Positions 7,779 through 16,805 of a stretch of DNA of 49,685 nucleotides are shown piece after piece. The translations under genes were made by a program, and so were the position numbers. The first letter of the stretch is position 1. Every line of letters begins with the position of its first letter. The notes below the pieces were generated by a model. That model made no database searches. It was not told the origin of the DNA and saw only the letters and a program-made list of their open reading frames with translations. Source of the DNA: Acidobacteriota bacterium (GTDB lineage: Bacteria; Acidobacteriota; Terriglobia; Bryobacterales; UBA6623); NCBI GenBank assembly GCA_027592785.1, contig JAQCLD010000022.1, positions 1 through 49,685 on the forward strand. Reading direction: 5' to 3'.

Positions 7779-10375
7779 GTTTTCTCAGGCGCATCCGTAA
7801 ACTCGGCCGCCTCAACGAAGAGATCGACGAAGAACTACGCTTCCATCTGGAAGAGAAAGAGCGGCGCCTGATCGCCGATGGTCTCTCGCCCGACGAGGCT
7901 CGCCGCGAAGCGCGCAAATCGTTCGGCTCCCCCGCGGCAGTCCGCGAGTACACGCGCGATGCTTGGGTCTTTCGCTGGGCCGATGACCTTTGGCGGGATT
8001 TGAAGTTCGCCGCCCGCAGCCTACGCCGAAGCCCTGGGTTCGCCGCAATTGCAGTTGTCACACTCGCGCTGGGTATCGGGGCCGCGACGGCGGTTTTCAG
8101 CATCGTCTATGGCGTGATGTTGAGACCGTTGCCGTTCGACGCACCCCACGACGTCGCTGAAGTGTATCGGAGCAATGAGAACTGGACCTTCGGGATGCGA
8201 GAGGGCGGAACGGCGGTGCAGATCGAACGCTGGAAGGCGAACGCCCGAAGTGTAGAGCAAGTCGCAGAATACGCGATGGTTCGCCACTTCTTGACTGGCG
8301 CGGCCGATCCCGACGTTTCCTGGGGACTCCGGGTCGCTCCGGAGTTCTTTGACCTGCTCGGAGTCGCGGCCCGAGTCGGGCGCACTTTCGGCAAGGACGA
8401 CTACTCGGGCGATGGCCGGGTCCTGGTCGTCAGTGACCGATTCTGGAGGACGCAGTTCCATTCCGACCCCGAAGTTGTCGGACGCGAAATCCGACTCGAC
8501 GACATCGCTTTCACCATTGTCGGCGTGCTGCCGCCCCGCGTAAGGTACCCGTTCTTTCAGGGGCAAGTTCCGGGACTCGTGATCGAGACTTGGGAGCCGA
8601 TGATCGCAAGAGGAGACGGCAACGTGCTTGTCCGCTTGGCCCGCGGAGCAAGCTGGAAACGGGTAAACACCGAGCTGGGGATGATGCTGGACGAAGACGC
8701 GGGAACTAGCGCATACACAGTTCCGATAGACGACGCCCTCGAGGTAACGCGCCGGCCCTTGAGTGTCCTGCTATCGGCGGTGTTTCTCATCTTGCTGCTT
8801 GCTTGCATGCATGTCTCAACTTTGTTGCTTGCCCGAGGAGTCTCCCGCGAAAAGGACGTCTCATTGCGCGCCGCGCTTGGGGCGGGCCGCTTGCAGTTAT
8901 TGCGGCAACATCTCATCGAGACTTCGTTGCTTGCCGGTGCGGCGGGTGTTTGCGGAGTATTGCTATCAACGCAGCTCATCCGCTGGCTCGTGCCGCTATT
9001 CCCGCACGGCATTCCACGCTCGGAAGAGATCGACATCGACCCGGCCTCTTTGCTCTTTTGCTTGAGCGTCTCGACGGCCACGGCCCTTGCATCGGGATCG
9101 CTGGCGGCGTGGAAATCCAGCTTCTCCAACATCAGAGAGGGACTCGCCGCCTCGGCCGTGTCAATGGCTTCGCCGCGACATGCTAGGTTGCTAGACGGCT
9201 TGTTGGCCAGCGAGATCGCACTATGCGTCGTCTTGCTTGTGGGCGCGGGCTTATTCTTGCAAAGCACAGCCCGACTGTTAGCAATCGATTCCGGTTTCCA
9301 AGCGAATGGCGTGCTCACGTTTCGGTTAATGCTGAATGACAACCTATATGGCGACTGGCGTCGAGCCGAGGCTGTGCAAGAGCGTTTGCTGGACCGGCTG
9401 CGGGCCCTGCCAGGAGTTGAGTCTGCCGATTTATCCATGCTGCTCCCCTTGTCAGGACGCAGCACTCGTTCGCCACTGTTGATCGAAGGTCAAGACCCCT
9501 CGACGCAGGGCCTGTTAGCAGACGTTAACGTCATAACTCCGGGCTACTTCTCAACTATAGGGCTGCGCCTGTTGAGCGGCCGTCCATTCACGGAGCAAGA
9601 CGCGTCATACGGGACAGGAACTGTTGTCCTAAGTCGTTCGACGGCAGAGAGCCTCTGGCCAGGGCAGGACCCGCTTGGCAAACGTCTTCGCAGCACGATG
9701 ACGGGCGAAGATTGGCGCGAAGTCGTCGGCGTCGTCGACAACGTCAAACACTTCCAGCTCAACGAGGAACCGCTTCCGAAGGTGTTCATCCCGTACGCGC
9801 AGGCTCAACAACCTTTCCTTCATCGCATGATGTCGTCGCTGTCGTTCATATCGATTCGTACAGGGACCTCTCCGGTACAGTTGGCAGGCGCGGTGCGAGC
9901 GGCAGTGCATGAAGTGGATCCCGATCAGCCCGTAGTCGAGTTGAAACCGCTTGAGCAACTTGTACTCGACTCGGTGGCGCAAGACCGAATGCAGGGCTCG
10001 GTGCTGTCGTTGCTGGCTGGCCTGGCACTCGTGGTTGCCGCAATCGGGCTCTATGGTGTGGTGAATTATGCCGTGCAACAACGGACGCGGGAACTTGGGC
10101 TCCGCCTGGCCCTCGGCGCGGAAACGAAACAGCTGGCGCGCGCCGTGATCGCCCGCAGCATGGGAACGGCAGCGATTGGGTCGCTCGTCGGTGTGGCAGC
10201 GGCAGGGGTACTGGCGCGAACGTTGGAGCTGGGCTTGTACGAGATTCACCCGCTCGACCCGCTGACTTACGTCGCCGTCGTCGCCCTGATCTCGACCGTG
10301 GCGTTCGCCGCGTGCCTCGTTCCGGCGCGGCGGGCGACGAAAATCGAGCCAATGGCAGCGTTGCGGCACGATTGA
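7775..10375 (+). CDS. ADOP-type ABC transporter permease (MacB/FtsX-like)
   Basis: An 866-aa permease of the acidobacterial duplicated orphan permease family. The N-terminus has the characteristic helical segment (EIDEELRFHLEEKERR, then GLSPDEARREARKSFG). Two MacB-type periplasmic domains follow, each with FtsX-type transmembrane helices: a first TM near residues 90-115 (FAAIAVVTLALGIGAATAVF), clusters around 325-440, 475-500, and three helices at the C-terminus ending in CLVPARRATKIEPMAALRHD. No ATPase gene is adjacent, as is usual for this orphan family. It is translationally coupled to padR. Role in efflux or lipoprotein/peptide transport is assumed from MacB relatives. Confidence 0.93.
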   Translation: MSFLRRIRKLGRLNEEIDEELRFHLEEKERRLIADGLSPDEARREARKSFGSPAAVREYTRDAWVFRWADDLWRDLKFAARSLRRSPGFAAIAVVTLALGIGAATAVFSIVYGVMLRPLPFDAPHDVAEVYRSNENWTFGMREGGTAVQIERWKANARSVEQVAEYAMVRHFLTGAADPDVSWGLRVAPEFFDLLGVAARVGRTFGKDDYSGDGRVLVVSDRFWRTQFHSDPEVVGREIRLDDIAFTIVGVLPPRVRYPFFQGQVPGLVIETWEPMIARGDGNVLVRLARGASWKRVNTELGMMLDEDAGTSAYTVPIDDALEVTRRPLSVLLSAVFLILLLACMHVSTLLLARGVSREKDVSLRAALGAGRLQLLRQHLIETSLLAGAAGVCGVLLSTQLIRWLVPLFPHGIPRSEEIDIDPASLLFCLSVSTATALASGSLAAWKSSFSNIREGLAASAVSMASPRHARLLDGLLASEIALCVVLLVGAGLFLQSTARLLAIDSGFQANGVLTFRLMLNDNLYGDWRRAEAVQERLLDRLRALPGVESADLSMLLPLSGRSTRSPLLIEGQDPSTQGLLADVNVITPGYFSTIGLRLLSGRPFTEQDASYGTGTVVLSRSTAESLWPGQDPLGKRLRSTMTGEDWREVVGVVDNVKHFQLNEEPLPKVFIPYAQAQQPFLHRMMSSLSFISIRTGTSPVQLAGAVRAAVHEVDPDQPVVELKPLEQLVLDSVAQDRMQGSVLSLLAGLALVVAAIGLYGVVNYAVQQRTRELGLRLALGAETKQLARAVIARSMGTAAIGSLVGVAAAGVLARTLELGLYEIHPLDPLTYVAVVALISTVAFAACLVPARRATKIEPMAALRHD

Positions 10376-10538
10376 GCGGCGATTCTGAGGGCGAAACCTC
10401 ACGCCTCGCTAGGCGCGTAATGCGCAGGCGTGTCATAATATCGTTCCGTCGGGCTCCGTTTAGGCGGCCTTCGACGCGGGCGTCTCGAACGCCCAAAAGA
10501 TATTGAAGTTGGAAGTTTCAGCAGGAGGCCCCTTTCCC

Positions 10539-11513
10539 ATGACGCGAAAAGAATTTCTCGCAGCTCCGATGTTGGCAGCTGCGGCTGCAGCTGCCGCCAG
10601 CGCGGCTCCGGCAGGAGACTCGAATTACAAGCCAAAGCGCATCAACAGGGCGGTTGAGTTGCTCGCCGACAAGCAGCCCATCTATTACGCCGGCGGCAGC
10701 GGCGGCTACGAAGAAGGAAAAAAGTTAGGCGGCCCCAACGGTACTCACGCTGACTACCTCAACTACGAAATGGAGCACGGCCCGCTCGACTTCACGGCGC
10801 TGCGCGGCTTCATGCAGGGCCTCGTTGACGCGGGTCCGACCAAATCAGGCCACCGCACGCCAGCTGTGGTTTGCACCCTGCCGGTGCTCGGCACAACCGC
10901 AGCCCACATGGAGGCCAACTTCTGGGTTGTCCAACAGACGATCGCCTGCGGTGTTCACGGCATTCTGCTGTGTCACGCCCGCGATCCCGAGGCTGTCGCC
11001 TGGATGGTACGCGCCTGCCGCTATCCGCGTGCGAAACCGGCTAACGACTTCATCGGCGAAGGCCTGCTGGGAAATGGCAGCCAAGGATATGCGTCGCGCA
11101 TTTGGGGCGTGACGGCGGCTGAGTACATGGCCAAGGCTGATCCCTGGCCGCTCAACCCGAACGGCGAGTTCATGCTGGGCATCAAGGTGGAAGACCGGCA
11201 TGCTCTCGCGGCCGCCGACTTAGTCACAGGTGTCCCCGGTCTCGCTTTCGCCGAGTGGGGCCCTGGCGACATGGGCATCTCGCTGGACTTGCCCGACGGT
11301 CACGTCGGCAATGACCAGTTGCACCCGATGATGCGCGAGGCGCGCGGCAAGGTACTGGCAGCGTGCAAGAGGAACGGTCTGGCCTTCCTCAACACCGTCC
11401 GTGAAAACGACGTGACGGCGATGATCGACGAGGGCGTAATGGTCGGCGCGGGCGCAAGTGCCGCAACCGCCGACAAGGGCCGTAAACACACCAACCGTAA
11501 GATGCCCTGGTAG
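10539..11513 (+). CDS. HpcH/HpaI aldolase family protein, exported
   Basis: A 324-aa protein starting at ATG 10539, chosen because it follows the Shine-Dalgarno AGGAGG and gives a leader peptide (MTRKEFLAAPMLAAAAAAA). The leader is Ala-rich with a single Arg rather than a clear twin-arginine pair. The remainder matches HpcH/HpaI aldolase/citrate lyase barrels: metal and substrate motifs appear as GIKVEDRHAL, AFAEWGPGDMGISLDL and the C-terminal GVMVGAG. These enzymes cleave 2-oxo acids with a divalent metal; the real substrate here is unknown. A strong terminator follows directly. Confidence 0.8.
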   Translation: MTRKEFLAAPMLAAAAAAAASAAPAGDSNYKPKRINRAVELLADKQPIYYAGGSGGYEEGKKLGGPNGTHADYLNYEMEHGPLDFTALRGFMQGLVDAGPTKSGHRTPAVVCTLPVLGTTAAHMEANFWVVQQTIACGVHGILLCHARDPEAVAWMVRACRYPRAKPANDFIGEGLLGNGSQGYASRIWGVTAAEYMAKADPWPLNPNGEFMLGIKVEDRHALAAADLVTGVPGLAFAEWGPGDMGISLDLPDGHVGNDQLHPMMREARGKVLAACKRNGLAFLNTVRENDVTAMIDEGVMVGAGASAATADKGRKHTNRKMPW

Positions 11514-11536
11514 TTTTCTAGACAGCTTGCGAACCG

Positions 11537-11567
11537 AAGGGGCGGCCATGAGGCCGCCCCTTCTTTA
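11537..11567. terminator. Strong intrinsic terminator after the aldolase
   Basis: An 11-bp GC-rich stem (AAGGGGCGGCC at 11537-11547 and GGCCGCCCCTT at 11552-11562) with a 4-nt loop is followed by CTTTATT. It ends the plus-strand aldolase transcript and touches the stop codon of the convergent gene at 11565. Confidence 0.85.
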
Positions 11568-13109
11568 TTCGCGCCCTACTTTGTTCGTCGAGTCCTTGCT
11601 GCGGCGGCGTCTGGCGAAGAAGAGCTGCACTCCGCGCACAATCAGGGACACAGCCAGCCAAAACAGCAGAGCCACCAGGGGATAGGCGATCCCCTTGGGG
11701 TACTTCCAGAACACGACGGCCAAGGCCAGCAAGAGCAAGCCGCTGAGCGCCATGATCTTGGCTTCCACCGGCCCGAGAGCGCGCCGGTCACCGACCGCGG
11801 CGGTCACGACGTTGCCGATACGCATCGCACCGGCCGCGGCTCGTCCGGCGCTGCCGGCCATGCTGCGCCCGCGCCGGGGAACCTTCTGCCCGTCGGGCGG
11901 ACGCGGTCGACGGCGATCGTCGAGTACGATCTCTGTCGCCTTGTCCACGTCGTCCAAGAACATCTGCTCCATTTCCCGTGCGATTCCCGCGTCTTCGATG
12001 ATGGCGTCCAGTTCGCAATTACCCAGCCAACTGGTGATGTTCAGGTTGGTCGAGCCGACTCGAGCCCAGCGGCTATCGGCGACGCCTGTCTTGGCGTGCA
12101 GCATCGGGCCGTTCCACTCATAGATGCGGACGCCGCCTTCGAGCAACGGCCGGTAACCGGCACGGATGAAGGGCGTCATGATGGGCACATCGCTGGTTCC
12201 CGGCAGCAGCAAGCGGACGTCCACGCCGTCTTTCGCCGCTGCGCGCAGCGCCTGCACATAGGTCGTCGTGCCCGAGAAGTAGGCGTCGGTTAGCCACAAG
12301 CGTTCGCGGGCGAGAGCGGCCACGAGTTGATCAATTCGCAACATGCCAGCGGTGTTGGGCACGCTGGCGACGATTCTCATGGCCACATCGCCCGCGGGGG
12401 TGACGGCCAGAGGCGCTGGGCTGTCCTCCTCCGGATGCGGCGCGCCGGTCATTTCCCAGGTCTGCTCGAAAGCCCGTTCGATGTCGGCGACGATGGGCCC
12501 CTGCACCTCTACGCCGGTATCCCGCCAGGGATCGATCTGTTTGCTGGGATCGCCTTCCCATATCTATCCTACGCAGAGCCCCATGACGAAGGCTGTCTCG
12601 CCGTCAACGGAAATCATTTTGCGGTGATCCCGCGACATCCAACCGAAAGGGCTATCGAGCCGCGGAGGATTGAAGCAGCGGACATCGACGCCCGCCTCCC
12701 GTAGCCGACGCCAATAGCGACGCGAGCCCTTGCCCAGGCAACCCAGCCAATCGTAAATCAGCCGCACCTGGACGCCGTGCCGTGCGCGTTCGATCAAGGC
12801 GTCGGCAAAAAGTTGGCCCGTGGAATCGTCATAGACGATGTAGTTTTCGAAGTGGATGGTGCGCTGCGCCGAGGCGATCGACTCAAGCCAACGCGGGTAG
12901 TTCTCGCCTGCATCCCGCAACAGCCGGACCCGGTTGCCTAAGACGAGCGGCGCACCGGATGCGCGGGCAAACGCCTGGCCGGCAAGCTCGCGAACAAACG
13001 GTGACCGGTCTTGCTCTTCCCACGCTTGCGCTGCACTCACTACGACGAACTTCCTTGCCCGCTTAGGATACGTGAATTCGCGTATCGCACTGCCGACGGC
13101 GAACGGCAC
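11565..13109 (-). pseudogene. Cardiolipin synthase-like phospholipase D protein with in-frame stop
   Basis: One continuous minus-strand frame with a single TAG at 12564-12566 splitting it into about 181 and 333 residues. Two HKD motifs lie on opposite sides of the stop: HRKMISVD (about residue 162) and HAKTGVAD (about residue 338). Both are needed for one active site in PLD-type cardiolipin synthases. The intervening frame continues as WEGDPSKQIDPWRDTG, so it was once one gene. The tail holds two hydrophobic helices (LLLLALAVVFW and LVALLFWLAVSLIV). The start is uncertain; GTG 13109 avoids overlap with doxX, although the frame stays open to 13205. At the stop, TAG-ATA stands where I recall homologues having Asp-Arg, and GATAGA is readable one frame off, suggesting small compensating indels or an error. 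Confidence 0.75.
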
Positions 13110-13133
13110 GCTTACTGCTAAGTTAAGGGACCC

Positions 13134-13508
13134 ATGAGCGAACAACTCAGAATCATCAGCCTGAACCTGCTGCGCATCGTCACAGGACTGCTGTTCGTGC
13201 CGCACGGCTACCAGAAGCTCTTCGCCGACCAGCCGCCGGAGCTAACCTCGACCCTCGGCATCGCCGGAATCCTGGAACTCTTCGGCGGAACGCTGATCGT
13301 CCTGGGCCTGCGTACTCGTACCATCGCCTTCTTGCTTTCAGGTCAAATGGCGGTGGCCTTCTGGACCGCGCACGCCCCACGCAGCCCCTGGCCCATCGCC
13401 AACGGCGGCGAGTTGGCCGTACTGTTCTGCTTTATCTTCCTGTTCCTTTCCGCACACGGCGGCAGCAAGTGGTCCATCGACGGCCTACTGCAGAAGCGCA
13501 AACGGTAA
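13134..13508 (+). CDS. DoxX family membrane protein
   Basis: A 124-aa protein with four hydrophobic helices ([20 protein letters not shown], the family's first-helix pattern; [48 protein letters not shown]). DoxX proteins are small inner-membrane proteins linked to thiosulfate:quinone oxidation in archaea and to membrane redox systems in bacteria; the role here is unknown. It is divergent from the phospholipase D gene with almost no intergenic space, and a molybdenum hydroxylase remnant follows. Confidence 0.88.
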   Translation: MSEQLRIISLNLLRIVTGLLFVPHGYQKLFADQPPELTSTLGIAGILELFGGTLIVLGLRTRTIAFLLSGQMAVAFWTAHAPRSPWPIANGGELAVLFCFIFLFLSAHGGSKWSIDGLLQKRKR

Positions 13509-13530
13509 GCAACCGACGGATCTCTTGTCA

Positions 13531-13802
13531 GACTCGACGCAGTGGTCGAGTGGCCCGCACGGCATCAGCGAACTGATGGCGCGGCAGTGGAGAGCAACTT
13601 CCACGACTTCCCGCTGGTGCGAATGGCGCAGTCGCCGCCCGAGATCGAAGTGCACTTCCTCAAGACCGACAATCCCGTGACCGGCCTCGGCGAGCCGGCG
13701 CTGACGCCGGTTCTTCCCGCAGTGTGCAACGCGATTTTCGCGGCCACGGGCGTTCGGGTTCGCTCTTTGCCGCTCGCAAAGCACGGTTTTAGCTGGGCCT
13801 AG
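13531..13802 (+). pseudogene. C-terminal remnant of an IorB/CoxL-like molybdenum hydroxylase subunit
   Basis: About 75 residues of the extreme C-terminus of an isoquinoline 1-oxidoreductase beta-type subunit: [20 protein letters not shown], then [20 protein letters not shown] and [12 protein letters not shown], with a natural stop at 13800-13802. The upstream part is shifted: HGISELMA, which belongs just before this block in the family, is readable in another frame around 13560. The rest of the roughly 700-aa protein is missing. This is a decayed leftover behind doxX. A second, separate copy of such a gene pair lies at the right end of the window. Confidence 0.7.
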
Positions 13803-13935
13803 CTGGTGTGGCCTTGGGTGGAATCATCACACCGACTCGTCTCACGAATACCGCTGGGAGGCCCTATCGGGTAGAATGCGTAGGCTGTGAGCGGCGCTTG
13901 CCTGCTCCGCCGATCACTAGGAGATATTCAGCATT

Positions 13936-14565
13936 ATGAGAAAGACTTTGATTGTCCTCGCTGCCGCGCTATTCACTGTCGCGATGCAGCCCGCCATCGC
14001 TCAAGACACGAGCATGAGCTTCTTCATCACGAGCGCGGGTCCCGGCGACGGCGCCAATCTAGGCGGCCTGGCCGGCGCTGACGCCCACTGCCAGTCGCTT
14101 GCCGCCGCGGCCGGCCAAGGCAGCAAGACCTGGCGCGCCTATCTGAGCACCAGCACCGTCAACGCGAAAGACCGTATCGGCTCGGGCCCCTGGTATAACG
14201 CCAAAGGCCTCAAGGTAGCCGAGAACATCGCCGACTTGCACAGTTCCAACAACGAGCTGAACTTGGACAACTCGCTGAGCGAGAAGGGCATGAAGAATAA
14301 CGGCCGCAGCGACACGCCCAACCAGCACGACATGCTGACCGGCACGCAGCTCGACGGCACGCACTTCACCGACGGCGAAGATCACACCTGCGGCGACTGG
14401 ACCAAGAACGGTGAGGGCAGCGCTCAGGTCGGTCACCACGACCGCACCGGCGGCGGAGCCAACCCGACGTCCTGGCACTCGGCCCATGGATCGCGCGGCT
14501 GCAGCCAGGCCAACCTGGTCGCCACCGGCGGCAACGGCCACTACTACTGCTTCGCTACGAACTAA
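13936..14565 (+). CDS. Secreted lectin-like protein
   Basis: A 209-aa protein with a clear signal peptide (MRKTLIVLAAALFTVAMQPA, cleavage near IAQ-DT). The mature part begins SFFITSAGPGDGANLGGLAG and contains ADAHCQSLAAAAGQG, RAYLST, RIGSGPWYNAKG, HTCGDWT and SRGCSQANLVATGGNGHYYC. This pattern recurs in short secreted proteins of Proteobacteria and Acidobacteria annotated as lectin or endostatin-like (C-type lectin-like fold); cysteines about positions 52, 153, 190 and 206 could form disulfides. Sugar binding is not shown. A strong terminator follows, so it is a single-gene unit. Confidence 0.75.
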   Translation: MRKTLIVLAAALFTVAMQPAIAQDTSMSFFITSAGPGDGANLGGLAGADAHCQSLAAAAGQGSKTWRAYLSTSTVNAKDRIGSGPWYNAKGLKVAENIADLHSSNNELNLDNSLSEKGMKNNGRSDTPNQHDMLTGTQLDGTHFTDGEDHTCGDWTKNGEGSAQVGHHDRTGGGANPTSWHSAHGSRGCSQANLVATGGNGHYYCFATN

Positions 14566-14584
14566 GAGCAGTTGGATTTCAGAG

Positions 14585-14622
14585 CGCCCGCATCCGTCCG
14601 CCCAGGACGGTGCGGGCGTTCT
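14585..14622 (+). terminator. Intrinsic terminator after the lectin-like gene
   Basis: A long stem (CGCCCGCATCCGTCC with GGACGGTGCGGGCG, one bulged base, 14585-14618) is followed by TTCTT. It closes the preceding gene 20 bp after its stop. Confidence 0.8.
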
Positions 14623-14669
14623 TGCATCTGCCTTGGCGATTGAGGGCGACTACCGCTAGACTGGCCTCG

Positions 14670-16781
14670 ATGCGCTACTGCCGGATTCTCACGTTACGAT
14701 TTCTTCTATTGGCAACTGTGATTGCCGGCGCCTCCTGCGGGTCCGGCGGCCAGAACAACGAAGAGCAAGCTCAATCGAAACCCAACGTCATTTTCGTCCT
14801 CGTCGACGATATGGGCTGGGGCGACGTTGGCGCCTTCTGGCAAAACCAACGCAAGGCCAACAATGACCGCAGCGAGCCCTGGCAGCTGACTCCGTCCCTC
14901 GACGAACTTGCCGCCGGCGGCGTGATGCTGACCAGCCACTACACCGCGGCGCCTGTCTGTGCGCCCTCGCGCGCTTCTTTGCTTCTTGGAGTCAGTCAAG
15001 GACACGCCAACGTTCGCGACAACCAGTTCGACAAAGAGCTTCAGGACAACTACACGCTGGGGACTGTCTTACGGGGAGCCGGCTATCACACAGCCACCAT
15101 CGGTAAGTGGGGACTGCAAGGCGGAGACAGTGCGACTCCGGGCCCCGACTGGCCGGCGCACCCCGCCAATCGTGGATTCGATTACTACCTGGGTTACATG
15201 CGTCACCGCGATGGACACGAGCACTACCCCAAAGAGGGAATCTACCGAGGGAGCAAAGAGGTCTGGGAAAACAAGACCAACATCGCCGACGATCTCGACA
15301 AGGCCTACACGGCGGATCTCTGGACCGCGGCAGCCAAGCGATATATCACCGAAAAAGCGCAGGCGACAGAACAGTCCCCGTTCTTCCTCTATCTGGCCTA
15401 CGACACCCCCCACGCTGTTCTCGAGTTGCCTACACAGGCCTACCCCGAAGGCGGCGGCCTCAACGGCGGGCTGCGGTGGACAGGCCGGCCCGGCCAGATG
15501 ATCAACACCGCCTCTGGAACGGTCGACAGCTACGTCTATCCCGAGTACAAGACGGCAACCTACGACCACGACAACAACCCGGCCACGCCGGAAGTCAACT
15601 GGCCCGAGACCTATCAGCGCTATGCCTCCGCCTGCCGTAGAATCGACGACGGCGTCGGCGATCTTGTGACGCTGCTCAAGGACCTGGGCATCTACGAAAA
15701 CACGCTGATCGTATTTACTTCAGATAACGGTCCGTCCGAAGAGGATTATCTGCCTGAAGGCAGATCGGTCAAGAATACGCCTGACTTCTTCAACAGCTTT
15801 GGCCCCTTTGACGGCATCAAGCGCGACCTCTGGGAAGGCGGCGTGCGTGAACCTACAATCGTCAGCTGGCCTGGGCGCATTGCGGGGAATCGGGTCATCG
15901 ACGAGCCCAGCGCCATGTACGACTGGATGGCCACCTTCGCCGAAGCAGTGGGAATCCCGGCACCGGCGCGCACCGATGGCGTCTCCCTGTTGCCGCTGCT
16001 GACAGGCGACCGGGATTCAGTGGAACATCCCGTCTATGTGGAGTACTTCGAGAGCCGCAGGACGCCTAGCTACACGGAGTTCCTGGGTTCACATGCCGGC
16101 CGTCAGCGCAGCCAGATGCAGATGATTCGCATGGGCGATTTCTCCGGCGTGCGCTATGACATCCAATCGGCCGATGACGATTTTGAGATTTACAACGTAG
16201 TCCAGGATCCGCAAGAAGCCGACAATTTGACCAGCAATTCCGCCTACCAGGAAATGCAGGATCAGATGAAGCGGAAGGTGCTGCAGATCCGGCGTCCGGA
16301 CCCTGGGGCGCCGCGTCCCTATGACTCCGCACTCATACCGGCCATCGAGGCGCAACCGCTGGAGACCGGCTTGCGGTGGAGCGCTTACGAGGGATCTTTC
16401 CCCTGGGTCTCGGACGTAGCGGGCCTAACGCCAAGCTCCCAAGGGTCTGCCGATCTGCCTGATGCGTCGGTGATGAAGCAAGCGGGCATGTTGCTCTACG
16501 AGGGCGTAATCCGGGTTCCCGAGGACGGCGAGTATGAGTTTTCCGCTCAGGGAGACGGGCCGTTTATTGTGCGGCTGCATGAGGCGCTGCTTGCCGATGC
16601 GAGCTACGGTTACCAACCTGGGCAACAGGTCTCGGCAACCGCGATGCTCCAAGCCGGCTCGCATCCGGTGCGAATCTACTTGCTGAAGAAGACCGCACGG
16701 GAGCAGGACTTCGAGATTCAATGGCACGCTCCCGGCGCGTCCATGGCCAAGATGTCTGCCGCGGATTTCTTTCACGAATAG
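14670..16781 (+). CDS. Arylsulfatase-type lipoprotein with PA14-like C-terminal domain
   Basis: A 703-aa S1-type sulfatase. The ATG at 14670 yields a lipoprotein signal (LLLATVIAGASC), so it is probably anchored outside the cytoplasm. Metal ligands are in VLVDDMGWGD; the formylglycine motif CAPSRASLLLG carries the Cys to be oxidised; further blocks are GKWGLQGGD and VFTSDNGPSEE. Residues about 600-703 (GVIRVPEDGEYEFSAQGDGP) look like a PA14-type carbohydrate-binding fold. It would remove sulfate from a polysaccharide or other ester. A mutarotase-like secreted protein follows 24 bp later, probably in one transcript. No formylglycine-generating enzyme is seen in the window. Confidence 0.9.
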   Translation: MRYCRILTLRFLLLATVIAGASCGSGGQNNEEQAQSKPNVIFVLVDDMGWGDVGAFWQNQRKANNDRSEPWQLTPSLDELAAGGVMLTSHYTAAPVCAPSRASLLLGVSQGHANVRDNQFDKELQDNYTLGTVLRGAGYHTATIGKWGLQGGDSATPGPDWPAHPANRGFDYYLGYMRHRDGHEHYPKEGIYRGSKEVWENKTNIADDLDKAYTADLWTAAAKRYITEKAQATEQSPFFLYLAYDTPHAVLELPTQAYPEGGGLNGGLRWTGRPGQMINTASGTVDSYVYPEYKTATYDHDNNPATPEVNWPETYQRYASACRRIDDGVGDLVTLLKDLGIYENTLIVFTSDNGPSEEDYLPEGRSVKNTPDFFNSFGPFDGIKRDLWEGGVREPTIVSWPGRIAGNRVIDEPSAMYDWMATFAEAVGIPAPARTDGVSLLPLLTGDRDSVEHPVYVEYFESRRTPSYTEFLGSHAGRQRSQMQMIRMGDFSGVRYDIQSADDDFEIYNVVQDPQEADNLTSNSAYQEMQDQMKRKVLQIRRPDPGAPRPYDSALIPAIEAQPLETGLRWSAYEGSFPWVSDVAGLTPSSQGSADLPDASVMKQAGMLLYEGVIRVPEDGEYEFSAQGDGPFIVRLHEALLADASYGYQPGQQVSATAMLQAGSHPVRIYLLKKTAREQDFEIQWHAPGASMAKMSAADFFHE

Positions 16782-16805
16782 GCCGCTTGGAGTAGACTGA
16801 CCTCG

